This document shows positions 25,691-34,223 of a DNA stretch of 64,000 nt, one piece after another. The notes beneath the pieces were generated by a model. It saw only the letters and a list, made by a program, of their open reading frames with translations, ran no database searches and was not told the DNA's origin. Where the stretch lies: assembly GCA_024710405.1 (NCBI GenBank), contig JANJUV010000019.1:124001-188000 (forward strand). The letters run 5' to 3'. Origin of the DNA: Bacteroidales bacterium (GTDB taxonomy: Bacteria > Bacteroidota > Bacteroidia > Bacteroidales > F082). Positions within the stretch are counted from its first letter, which is position 1; the number at the start of each line of letters is the position of its first letter. The position numbers were made by a program, and so were the translations under genes.

Positions 25691-28600
25691 ATGAAAACAG
25701 TTTTACCCTTCTTTATTAACAGATTATTTATCAGGATTTTTGTTCCCGTTCTGATATTTTTTCTGTCAGGCGTTAGCCTGCCTGCATTGGCTCAGATTGG
25801 TCCGTTGATCATTACCGAGAATACTTCTCAACAGATGGCAGAAGATATGATTCAGGATGTATTCATTAGCGGAGATGTTGAAGTTTATGATATTCAATAT
25901 ACAGGCGTACCTACTGCAAGCGGCAGGTTTATCGGCAACACAGGTCTTGGATTCATTGAAGGGATGATACTGACATCGGGCAGGGCAAGTATTGCAAAAG
26001 GTCCAAACAACTCTGCCAGCGCTGGTAACAGTAACGGAGCTGCAGGCGACACTGATCTGAATCAAATGGCCGGGGGCACATCTTTGGATGCATGCGTATT
26101 GTCATTTAAATTTATTCCCAAAACAAGCAGGGTAAAGTTTAAGTATGTTTTTGCATCTGAAGAGTACCCGGAGTATGCTCCACCAAACAATTCATCTTAC
26201 AACGATAAGTTTGGTTTTTTTCTATCGGGTCCCGGTATTAATGGCACATACAGTAATAATGCAATCAATATTGCAACATTGCCCAATGGATCAGTTGTTT
26301 CCATTAACTCAGTAAATGCAGTCACCAATCAGGAGTATTACGTATCTAATTGGAATCCTGTTAATAATAACAATATCCAATATGATGGTTACACGGTCGT
26401 GCTAACCGCTCAGGCTGATGTAACACCTTGTGAAGAGCATCGCATCAAACTGGCAATTTCAGATGGGGGCGACAGGCTATATGATTCAGGTGTTTTTTTG
26501 GAAGCCAATAGTTTTACTGACGGAAGTGTCAATACATCAATCAATTTTGATAATATCCTCATCGACACCATGGCTGTGGAACAATGTAACAATGCCACCA
26601 TCCGCTTCGACATCATGCAGGAACGCGAAGAAACCTTTACCATGAATCTGGTTGTCGATGGAACAGCTGAGTATGGTGAGGATTATCAGCCATTTCCTCT
26701 GCAGGTAGAGATTCCACCGGGGGAGCGTATTTTTGAAATTCAAATCATACCCTTTCAGGATAATCTGGATGAAGGCATGGAAACGGTAGTGATTAAATTT
26801 CAGCCCGATCCCTGCAATCTTTTTGAGTTTGACTCAGTTGTGGTTAAGATATACGACAAAGGGCCTCATGACTATGCCACAGAGTATTTCTATTCGAACT
26901 GTGGCGATGAAGTTACTTTAAGCTTTGAAGATGTTCTCAACGGAACAGCACCATATACGCATGAATGGCGTCTTACCGACGGAACTTTATTGGGCACCGA
27001 CCCTACATTGCTCTATACGCCTGTGCAGGACAGCATCCTTATTCTCGACATCATTAGAGATGCATGTAACGAAACGCAGGTTGACTCTGCATTTGTTATC
27101 ATCGCACCGGTTGTGGCAGATGCAGGAATTGACCAATCCCTGTGCAACGACCCGTCAGTTACCATTGGCGCCCCTGAATTTCCGGGTTATTATTACGCAT
27201 GGACCAGTAATCCTCCTGATCCTTCACTTGTGGGGCAGGAAAACATTGCCCAACCGGTAGTTTCACCTACACTCACCACACAATATTTCCTTCAGGTGAC
27301 CAACGATTGCGAGGGTTTTGACGAAGATGAAGCCTGGGTGCTGCTCGAAGGGGCTGTTGCTTATGCCGGTGAAGATAATGCCATCTGTATTGGTGAAAGT
27401 TTCTCCTTCACTGCGAATGATGCTGAAACCTGGCTGTGGGTGGCCAACCCGCCGGATGCTTCGTTAATTGGTCAGGAATCAAACCAAACCATTAATGTCA
27501 GCCCGGCAACTACCACTACTTACAGCCTCACTGTTACCAACGATTGTGGTTTTACGGCGGATGATGCAGTTGAACTTACAGTGCACCCGTTGCCTCTGGC
27601 CAGCGCCGGAAACAACGATGCGATATGTCTGGGGGATTCATATACACTGAATGCCAGTGGAGGCGTATCCTATGAATGGTGGTCGGTGCCCAATGATCCA
27701 AGTTTGTTCGTGGGTGATCAGCACCTGACACAGAATCCAACCGTAACTCCTTCCGGAACAGAAATTCAATATTTTGTCCGTGTGATCAGCCAGTTTGGAT
27801 GTGAGGCTGAGGCAGACATGACCCTGACGCTCAATCCTTCACCGGTGATCGAAGCTCAGGCTGATGACCTCATATTATGTAATGGCGGTAGCACAACACT
27901 GCGGGCTATCGGTGATGCCAATTTCACCTGGTCATCCGTACCAGCTGATCCGAGCCTTGTGGGACAAGAGAACAATCCAAATCCGGTGGTTACTCCACCC
28001 GTTGGAACAACCACATACTACTTATTGGGTGAAGCATCAGACTATGATTGCCCTTCCAATACCTCAATACAGGTTACAGTTCGACCCGAAATCACTGCAT
28101 CAGTAAACGCCTTGAATACAAGGGTATGCCAGAATGCCAATTTCTCAGCCAGCTATCAGGGCAACGCAACAGTTGGTTCAACCTTTATCTGGGATTTTGA
28201 TGGAGCGAACGTTACTTTTGGTTCGGGTCCTGGTTTGTATAATATGAATTGGTCAACACCCGGAGTAAAGACGATCACCGTTATTGCCAATGATGCCGGT
28301 TGCGAGAGCGATATGGCATCTTATCAGGTAACGGTTGTTGAAAGCCCTCAAGCCTCTTTTGGTGCCGACATCACTGACGGTTGTTCACCCATAACAGTTC
28401 AGTTCAGCAACAACTCTCAAAATCTGAGTCAGAACTTTGTTTATGAATGGAATCTGGGCAACGGCACAACCTCCGGACAGGCAAACCCTTCTGTAACATA
28501 TGATGTTCCGGGTAATTACACTGTGTCGCTGAAGGTGATCAACGAAGGACTGTGCGAAAGCATTGCACCTGAGTCAGGCATGGTGATCAGCAGCTACGCC

Positions 28601-29122
28601 AACCCAACGGCAGGTTTCGATCCCGATCCGCAATCCACAACTATCCGGTTGCCCGATGTAGCATTTATCAACAGTTCAACAGGCGAAGGCCTTACTTATG
28701 AATGGGATTTCGGCGACGGAACTACCAGCACTGAAGCCCAACCCGTGCACACCTATACTGAAACAGGAACATATGAGGTTATTTTAAGAACGATTACAGC
28801 CAATGGTTGCGAAGACGAAATCATGAAAACCGTGGATATATTCCCTGATTATGCTGTATTCCCGGCCAATGCTTTCAGTCCCAATGGGGATGGACTGAAT
28901 GATGTTTTTGAGGTAAAAACAGTAGCCGTTTCAAAATATAACATCAAGGTTTATAACAGATGGGGTCAGGTGATCTTTGAGTCGGACGATGTGGAAAAAC
29001 ATTGGGACGGCAAGGTTAAGGGAGAACAGGTGCCTGCCGGAAGCTATATCTACCATGTAATCATCACCAATATGGTAGGTGAAACCACCGAAAAACGAGG
29101 AACAGTGAATGTAATGTACTAA
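25691..29122 (+). CDS. Type IX secretion cargo with choice-of-anchor L, Ig/PKD repeats and type B sorting domain, copy 2
   Basis: This is a 1143-residue paralogue of the protein at 19632. A signal peptide (about 1-35) precedes the choice-of-anchor-L-type domain (LGFIEGMILTSGRASIAKG, VFASEEYPEYAPP, DSGVFLEANS) at about 40-275. Then comes a Calx-beta-like segment (about 280-395). At least four Ig-like repeats of about 85 residues follow (about 470-830), each with a variant of PPDPSLVGQEN and a DAGIDQSLC-like opening. PKD domains have FIWDFDGANV, YEWNLGNGTTSG and YEWDFGDGTTST. The C-terminus is a type B sorting domain (NAFSPNGDGLNDVFEV, VYNRWGQVIFES, AGSYIYHV). It should be exported by the type IX machinery and displayed on the surface. 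Confidence 0.88.
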   Translation: MKTVLPFFINRLFIRIFVPVLIFFLSGVSLPALAQIGPLIITENTSQQMAEDMIQDVFISGDVEVYDIQYTGVPTASGRFIGNTGLGFIEGMILTSGRASIAKGPNNSASAGNSNGAAGDTDLNQMAGGTSLDACVLSFKFIPKTSRVKFKYVFASEEYPEYAPPNNSSYNDKFGFFLSGPGINGTYSNNAINIATLPNGSVVSINSVNAVTNQEYYVSNWNPVNNNNIQYDGYTVVLTAQADVTPCEEHRIKLAISDGGDRLYDSGVFLEANSFTDGSVNTSINFDNILIDTMAVEQCNNATIRFDIMQEREETFTMNLVVDGTAEYGEDYQPFPLQVEIPPGERIFEIQIIPFQDNLDEGMETVVIKFQPDPCNLFEFDSVVVKIYDKGPHDYATEYFYSNCGDEVTLSFEDVLNGTAPYTHEWRLTDGTLLGTDPTLLYTPVQDSILILDIIRDACNETQVDSAFVIIAPVVADAGIDQSLCNDPSVTIGAPEFPGYYYAWTSNPPDPSLVGQENIAQPVVSPTLTTQYFLQVTNDCEGFDEDEAWVLLEGAVAYAGEDNAICIGESFSFTANDAETWLWVANPPDASLIGQESNQTINVSPATTTTYSLTVTNDCGFTADDAVELTVHPLPLASAGNNDAICLGDSYTLNASGGVSYEWWSVPNDPSLFVGDQHLTQNPTVTPSGTEIQYFVRVISQFGCEAEADMTLTLNPSPVIEAQADDLILCNGGSTTLRAIGDANFTWSSVPADPSLVGQENNPNPVVTPPVGTTTYYLLGEASDYDCPSNTSIQVTVRPEITASVNALNTRVCQNANFSASYQGNATVGSTFIWDFDGANVTFGSGPGLYNMNWSTPGVKTITVIANDAGCESDMASYQVTVVESPQASFGADITDGCSPITVQFSNNSQNLSQNFVYEWNLGNGTTSGQANPSVTYDVPGNYTVSLKVINEGLCESIAPESGMVISSYANPTAGFDPDPQSTTIRLPDVAFINSSTGEGLTYEWDFGDGTTSTEAQPVHTYTETGTYEVILRTITANGCEDEIMKTVDIFPDYAVFPANAFSPNGDGLNDVFEVKTVAVSKYNIKVYNRWGQVIFESDDVEKHWDGKVKGEQVPAGSYIYHVIITNMVGETTEKRGTVNVMY

Positions 29123-29136
29123 CATAACATAAATAC

Positions 29137-29175
29137 GAAAAACCCCTGTAATGATTAGTAATTGCAGGGGTTTTT
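29137..29175 (+). terminator. Terminator after type IX cargo copy 2
   Basis: AAAAACCCCTGTAAT and ATTGCAGGGGTTTTT form a stem of about 14 base pairs with one mismatch and an 8-base loop. T-rich sequence follows. Confidence 0.85.
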
Positions 29176-29180
29176 CATTT

Positions 29181-29209
29181 TTTGGTGCCGCACGAAAAAG
29201 GTATCTTTG
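29181..29209 (+). promoter_or_regulatory. Promoter of gapA (Bacteroidota type)
   Basis: TTTG (29181-29184) and TATCTTTG (29202-29209) are 17 bases apart, a near-ideal match. The ATG at 29225 lies 15 bases after the -7 box. Confidence 0.7.
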
Positions 29210-29224
29210 CATAAAATTGGAAAC

Positions 29225-30241
29225 ATGAGAAAACCGATCAGGGTAGCCATCAATGGTTTTGGACGTATCGGAAGGATTACTTTTCGTCAGATGCTCAAGA
29301 ACAGCAGTATTGAACTGGTAGCGATTAACGACCTTGCTGATATCGGAAATCTGGCTCATCTGCTGAAATACGATAGTGTCCAGGGTAGTTTCCCTGGAAA
29401 TATTTCTGTGTCCGGAAATCGGATAATTGTCGATGGCAAGCTGGTTGAGGTTCTTTGTGGGCCTGACCCTGCTGCACTACCATGGAAATCTCTTGAAATT
29501 GATGTAGTGATCGAATCAACTGGAAAATTTGTTGATCCAGAGATGGCGATATTGCATGTAAGCCACAGCGGTGCCCGTAAGGTGATCATTTCTGCTCCCG
29601 CCAAAGATGAATCCGAGCATGTTAAATACATCGTACTCGGTGTGAATGACCATTTAATCGACCGAAACGATATTGTAATTTCCAATGCATCCTGCACAAC
29701 AAATAATGTAGCTCCGCTTATCATGATTTTACATGAGCATTGGGGTGTCGAAAAGGGATTTATCACCACAGTACATTCTTACACCAAAGATCAAAATCTG
29801 GTTGACGGGCCCCACAAGGACTGGCGAAGGGGCAGGGCAGCGGCATATTCTATCGTGCCTACCACAACCGGAGCGGCAAAAGCAGCCACAAGAATTTTTC
29901 CGCATCTGAAAGGCAATCTTGGTGGCGCCGGAATCAGGGTGCCCGTTCCGGATGGCTCACTCACCGACCTTACCTGCACACTGAGCAAATCGGCCAGCGT
30001 GGAAGCCATCAACGAGGCATTCAAACTTGCAGCCGAAACCAGACTTAAAGGTATTTTGCAATATACCGAAGATCCGATAGTGTCGGCTGATGTCATCGGC
30101 AACACCCATTCTGCCGTGTTTGATGCCAGGCTAACTGCCGTACTTGGCGACCGTAACAAACTCATCAAGGTTGTGGCCTGGTACGATAACGAAATGGGCT
30201 ATGCCACCCGATTGGTTGAACTCACCGAGCGCTTTGCCTGA
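29225..30241 (+). CDS. gapA: Glyceraldehyde-3-phosphate dehydrogenase, type I
   Basis: This 338-residue enzyme oxidises glyceraldehyde 3-phosphate to 1,3-bisphosphoglycerate in glycolysis. The Rossmann motif INGFGRIGR is at 8-16, and the loop with Asp in INDL suggests NAD rather than NADP. The catalytic Cys157 lies in SNASCTTNN; most relatives have a second Cys where this one has Asn. HSYTKDQNLVDGPHKDWRRGRAA and VPVPDGSLTDL are typical of the catalytic domain, and WYDNEMGYA ends it. The start is ATG 29225, set by the promoter just upstream; the open frame before it covers the preceding terminator. The FAD oxidoreductase gene starts one base after its stop. Confidence 0.95.
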   Translation: MRKPIRVAINGFGRIGRITFRQMLKNSSIELVAINDLADIGNLAHLLKYDSVQGSFPGNISVSGNRIIVDGKLVEVLCGPDPAALPWKSLEIDVVIESTGKFVDPEMAILHVSHSGARKVIISAPAKDESEHVKYIVLGVNDHLIDRNDIVISNASCTTNNVAPLIMILHEHWGVEKGFITTVHSYTKDQNLVDGPHKDWRRGRAAAYSIVPTTTGAAKAATRIFPHLKGNLGGAGIRVPVPDGSLTDLTCTLSKSASVEAINEAFKLAAETRLKGILQYTEDPIVSADVIGNTHSAVFDARLTAVLGDRNKLIKVVAWYDNEMGYATRLVELTERFA

Positions 30242-30242
30242 T

Positions 30243-31304
30243 ATGTTTCCGGATGACAGGCGTGCCGATGTAATTATTGTTGGTTATGGACTTGCCGGGG
30301 CCTGTCTCACTGAAATGTTACTCAGGAAAGGATTACGCATTGCAGTGATTGATAATGAGAAGGCCCAGACCACAAAAGTTGGTGCCGGAATCATCAATCC
30401 GTGGATATTCAGGCACCTGACACTGAGTTGGAGAGTAAGAGAGTTGCTTCCCTTTGCACGTGACTTTTATGCCGCCACAGAACTCAGAACATCTTCAAAG
30501 TTTGTCTATCCATTAAAGATAATGCGGATTTTTGGCCAGGATGAGTCAGAACGGTGGGACAGGGTAGAAACCAACGGTGATGTGCACCGCAGCAAAATGA
30601 TCGACGCTCAGAAAAACTTTCCCTATATTAAAGCCGTTTTTGGTTGTGGAGTTATTGAACAATCTTTCAGGGTGGACACCGCATCGCTCCTCAATAGCCT
30701 ATACGGGTTACATCTGGGTCAGGTACATTTTATTCGTGAAGTATTTCAGGCCGATAAGCTTCTGATTAAAGAATCAGAAGTGGTGTATGATCATATATAT
30801 GCCGACAGCATCGTTTTTTGTGAAGGACACAGAGCCATCGATAATCCCTATTTTAATTTCATTCCGTTCAGGCCTGTGAAAGGGGAGTTAATGACGATCC
30901 TCATGTCCGGAATGCAGGAGGAGTATATAGTGAACAGAGATGTTTTTTTACTTCCATTAGGTAACGGGCTGTTCAGGTTAGGTTCAACTTACTTATGGGA
31001 CGACTTAACCGAAGAACCTACCGAAGCTGCTGCCAGACAGTTGATTGCCGGACTTGAGAAAATCACAGATCTGCCTTACTCTGTCCTCAGTCAGGAAGCC
31101 GGAATAAGGCCCGCTGTTGCCGACCGAAGACCGGTGGCAGGATGTCATCCGGAGTTTAACCGACTTTGGATCCTGAACGGCCTTGGTGCCAGAGGTGCTC
31201 TGATTGCTCCCTGGTTGTCACATTATCTTGCTAATCAGATGACGTATAACAATGATCCAGATCCGGAGGTTGACCCGCTAAGATTTTATCGCAACATCAG
31301 CTAG
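30243..31304 (+). CDS. FAD-dependent oxidoreductase, DAO/MnmC-C-like
   Basis: This 353-residue flavoprotein has the D-amino-acid-oxidase/glycine-oxidase fold. The FAD-binding motif DVIIVGYGLAGACLTEMLL is near residue 9-27, and GAGIINPW follows as in the FAD domain of MnmC. The C-terminal flavin-contact motif is AGIRPAVADRRPVAG and LNGLGARGALIAPW. The tRNA methyltransferase half of MnmC is absent, so it is a stand-alone oxidase of unknown substrate; a tRNA wobble role is possible but unproven. The start ATG 30243 comes 1 base after the gapA stop, so translation is coupled. No glycolytic role is known for this family. Confidence 0.82.
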   Translation: MFPDDRRADVIIVGYGLAGACLTEMLLRKGLRIAVIDNEKAQTTKVGAGIINPWIFRHLTLSWRVRELLPFARDFYAATELRTSSKFVYPLKIMRIFGQDESERWDRVETNGDVHRSKMIDAQKNFPYIKAVFGCGVIEQSFRVDTASLLNSLYGLHLGQVHFIREVFQADKLLIKESEVVYDHIYADSIVFCEGHRAIDNPYFNFIPFRPVKGELMTILMSGMQEEYIVNRDVFLLPLGNGLFRLGSTYLWDDLTEEPTEAAARQLIAGLEKITDLPYSVLSQEAGIRPAVADRRPVAGCHPEFNRLWILNGLGARGALIAPWLSHYLANQMTYNNDPDPEVDPLRFYRNIS

Positions 31305-31373
31305 TAAGCAAATCAGTTTCTGACTTCTCAACGAAGATGATTAATGCATTGTCTTCTATGATAATTGAAGTGA

Positions 31374-32135
31374 TTATTCCTCGAAATGCTTTAGTTCGAG
31401 CTGTTCACCATCAAAGGCAGCATATGTAAAATGAGTAACCCAATCGCCGAGAATTATCATTCTGCTGTGATCGTTGAGTGCTGAGTCAACCGGAACATGC
31501 CTGTGACCAAATACCAGATAAGATATTTCAGGATTATCCCTGAGAACACTCAGGCTGTAATGATACAGCATTTCATTCTCCACCACCAGTTGAAACTCTG
31601 CTTTGTTTTCGCGGGCGATGTTGGCTATCCGGCTTTTTTTACTGAAATATAATCCCATGCGTGTTCCGAGGTCAGGGTGAAGCCAACGAAATAGTAATTG
31701 GTTAAACCTCATTTCAAACACCTTTTTAAGGAATTTATACCCCTTATCACCGGGACCGAGTCCGTCGCCATGTGCCAGATAAAATTTCTTGCCGTTGAAA
31801 ATCCGTATAACCGGTTCACGGTGCAGGATGATTCCAACTTCCTTTGTCAGGTAATCGAAGGCCCAAACGTCATGGTTTCCTCTGAATACATGAACAGGAA
31901 TCCCCTTATCGGTAAGTTGTGCGAGCTTGCCCAGCAGACGCACATAGCCTTTGGGCACCACAGTGCGGTATTCGAACCAGAAGTCAAACACATCGCCCAG
32001 AAGAAATATTTCAGATGCTTCATTTTCAATAGATTCAAGCCAATGAACAATCTTTTTTTCCCTGATCAGACTTTGTTCGTGGTCGGGAACACCCAGATGA
32101 AAGTCCGAAGCAAAAAAGATGTGACCAGAATGCAT
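31374..32135 (-). CDS. lpxH: UDP-2,3-diacylglucosamine diphosphatase, LpxH type
   Basis: This 253-residue calcineurin-like phosphoesterase cleaves UDP-2,3-diacylglucosamine to lipid X in lipid A synthesis. Metal ligands are visible in SDFHLG, LLGDVFDFWFEYR, FRGNHD, LAHGDGLG and FGHRHVP, which is the full LpxH set, and the FDFW segment is typical of this enzyme rather than generic phosphoesterases. The gene lies 9 bases downstream of the purine nucleoside phosphorylase and in the same run as lpxK, which acts later in the same pathway. This supports the lipid A assignment. Confidence 0.9.
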   Translation of the reverse strand: MHSGHIFFASDFHLGVPDHEQSLIREKKIVHWLESIENEASEIFLLGDVFDFWFEYRTVVPKGYVRLLGKLAQLTDKGIPVHVFRGNHDVWAFDYLTKEVGIILHREPVIRIFNGKKFYLAHGDGLGPGDKGYKFLKKVFEMRFNQLLFRWLHPDLGTRMGLYFSKKSRIANIARENKAEFQLVVENEMLYHYSLSVLRDNPEISYLVFGHRHVPVDSALNDHSRMIILGDWVTHFTYAAFDGEQLELKHFEE

Positions 32136-32144
32136 GGGTTAAAT

Positions 32145-32963
32145 TTATGCGAATATAGTTTGTTTGAGCAGTTCTCTTACAATAGCGGTCATTTTTGGCT
32201 GAGCTGAGGCTGCGGCATCAATGACTTCCTCGTGCGAAATTTCGACAATCTTACCTTTTACACCCAGATCGGAAATCACCGAAACCGCAAAAACGGGCAG
32301 TGACATATGCCGGGCAACAATAACCTCAGGAACAGTTGACATACCAACAGCATCGCCTCCGATGGTATGTATGTAATAGTATTCAGCCGGTGTTTCAAAA
32401 GTTGGTCCGGTGACAGCAACATACACCCCTTCATGAACTTTTATCCCCAGACTTCGGGCTACTTTACGGGCCAGACCCAGAATATGCCTGTCGTAGGCCT
32501 CGCTCATATCGGGGAATCTGGGCCCGAGCAGGTCGATGTTTTGTCCGATCAACGGATTGGGCATTAAGTTAATATGGTCTGTGATCAGCATCAGGTCACC
32601 AACTTCAAATTCGGATCTGAGTCCGCCACTGGCATTTGAAACAATCAGTAATTTAATGCCCAACTGCTTGAATACCCTCACAGGAAAGGTAATCTGATCC
32701 ATCGTGTAACCTTCATAAAAATGAAACCGGCCTTGCATGGCAACAACTTGCTTGCCACTCAATGTGCCAAAAATCAGACGCCCATGATGCCCATGTACGG
32801 TAGAAACCGGGAAATTAGGTACATCTTGATAAGGCAATATCTCCTGAATTTCAATCTCTTCAACAAGTCCACCCAAACCGGTACCCAGTATGATGCCTAC
32901 TTCGGGATTTCCTATGGTCTTATTGCGAATAAAATCAGCTGTTTCCTGTATTTTTTCTAACAT
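32145..32963 (-). CDS. Purine nucleoside phosphorylase, trimeric type (PNP/MTAP family)
   Basis: This 272-residue enzyme splits purine nucleosides with phosphate for purine salvage. The start is ATG 32963 (MLEKIQETADFI); the longer frame upstream lies within lpxK. The phosphate loop IILGTGLGGL is near residue 23-32. VHGHHGRL, SNASGGL, TDHINLMPNPLIG, GPTFETPAE, and the base-binding DAVGMSTVPEVIVA all match the trimeric class (guanosine and inosine type). Its start codon overlaps the end of lpxK by 29 bases, and lpxH follows 9 bases on, placing a purine salvage gene inside a lipid A operon. Confidence 0.93.
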   Translation of the reverse strand: MLEKIQETADFIRNKTIGNPEVGIILGTGLGGLVEEIEIQEILPYQDVPNFPVSTVHGHHGRLIFGTLSGKQVVAMQGRFHFYEGYTMDQITFPVRVFKQLGIKLLIVSNASGGLRSEFEVGDLMLITDHINLMPNPLIGQNIDLLGPRFPDMSEAYDRHILGLARKVARSLGIKVHEGVYVAVTGPTFETPAEYYYIHTIGGDAVGMSTVPEVIVARHMSLPVFAVSVISDLGVKGKIVEISHEEVIDAAASAQPKMTAIVRELLKQTIFA

Positions 32964-34002
32964 AATCCATGATAAATTGATCAAACCCTTTTGAACTTTC
33001 GTCGTGAAACCTAACCTCAATAGGTATATAAAACAGGGGAAGGTTTTCAAAGGCGCTAAAATAAGGAGAATCAATCAATCTTTTTACATCTTTTTCAGTT
33101 GTAACCATGATCTTGTTGCGGCCAAGAATACTATCATACTCACGAATTATGCTTTCCACATCACCTTCCGAAAAAGAATGATGGTCAGGAAACAATTTAA
33201 CAATCAATTCATTGCATTTATCCCGAAGATGTTCTTCAAGAGGATAGGGATTGGCAATTCCGCAAAACATCAATATAGTTGAAACAGATCTGGGTATGGG
33301 AATTTTCTGATTGGTGGCTACCGGAAGTAATGAGCCATATTTAATGTAAGAGAAAAAGAGCTTTTGCCCCAGACGAGGTTTGATAATTTCGGTCAGTCGC
33401 TTTTTCGTAAAAGGCGAAAATATTTTTGGGGTTTTGGTAACAACAATGGCATGTGCACGCTTTGCAGCCAGATTCAGATCACGAAGCCTTCCGGTTGGAA
33501 AGAGATAATCTTTCGGATAGAGATTATGATAATCTGTAAGCAGAATATTTAGCCCGGCATTCACCCTTCGGTGTTGAAAAGCGTCGTCAAGCAGGATAAT
33601 CTGAGGTCTGGGATTGAGGTTCAACAAGGTATTAATACCGTTTGCACGTTTTTCGTCCACTGCAACCACAACATCATTAAATTTTGTGAGGAATTGCCGG
33701 GGTTCATCTCCTATTTCCCTGTACGTCATATTTGGTTCAGCCAAAAGAAAACCTTTTGTTTTACGACCATAACCCCGACTCAATACCGCCACACTATAGT
33801 TGTTCCGCAACAATCTGATGAGGTATTCTATCTGAGGTGTTTTTCCTGTTCCTCCGAGCGAAAGATTACCGACACATATGACAGGACCATCAAAGGATTG
33901 TGACGACAGTATCTTCAAATCAAACAAAAGATGTCTGAACCTAAGAACGATGTAGATTACCCATGATATAGGTAACAATATAATTCTTAATCCCATTGCC
34001 AT
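32935..34002 (-). CDS. lpxK: Tetraacyldisaccharide 4'-kinase
   Basis: This inner-membrane kinase phosphorylates the 4' position of the lipid A disaccharide. An N-terminal hydrophobic helix (LRIILLPISWVIYIVL) anchors it, and the P-loop follows in CVGNLSLGGTGKTPQ. Typical features are VLSRGYGRKTKGF, ILLDDAFQHRRV, and the C-terminal half with FPDHHSF and VTTEKDVKRL. I prefer ATG 34002 (MAMGLR), which gives 355 residues and the usual distance to the P-loop; ATG 34047 would add 15 residues. The end overlaps the purine nucleoside phosphorylase start by 29 bases. lpxH lies two genes downstream. Confidence 0.93.
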   Translation of the reverse strand: MAMGLRIILLPISWVIYIVLRFRHLLFDLKILSSQSFDGPVICVGNLSLGGTGKTPQIEYLIRLLRNNYSVAVLSRGYGRKTKGFLLAEPNMTYREIGDEPRQFLTKFNDVVVAVDEKRANGINTLLNLNPRPQIILLDDAFQHRRVNAGLNILLTDYHNLYPKDYLFPTGRLRDLNLAAKRAHAIVVTKTPKIFSPFTKKRLTEIIKPRLGQKLFFSYIKYGSLLPVATNQKIPIPRSVSTILMFCGIANPYPLEEHLRDKCNELIVKLFPDHHSFSEGDVESIIREYDSILGRNKIMVTTEKDVKRLIDSPYFSAFENLPLFYIPIEVRFHDESSKGFDQFIMDYVRKNTGNS

Positions 34003-34085
34003 AGGATATTCGTGGTTTTGGCTGTACAAATGTTTTCGGGCTATCATTCCCGAATGGCTTCCTTTTTCCTGATTATCAATTTTTC

Positions 34086-34105
34086 ATGCTGTTTCATGCA
34101 GCATA
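34086..34105. other. Small hairpin between lpxK and the Nif3 gene
   Basis: ATGCTG and CAGCAT pair across a loop of about 7 bases. It lies in the divergent spacer; no clear T-run follows, so a terminator role is doubtful. Confidence 0.3.
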
Positions 34106-34144
34106 ACAAATTACCACAATGATACGTTATTTTTTTTAAATGGT

Positions 34145-34152
34145 TACTTTTG
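34145..34152 (+). promoter_or_regulatory. -7 promoter element before the Nif3-like gene
   Basis: TACTTTTG fits TAnnTTTG and lies 71 bases before the ATG at 34224. No -33 box is evident. Confidence 0.4.
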
Positions 34153-34223
34153 TATGTGATTATTAGGTTAATCGAATGCTAATAAATTCTGAAGATACTT
34201 TTTGTGACTAACACATTATTCAT

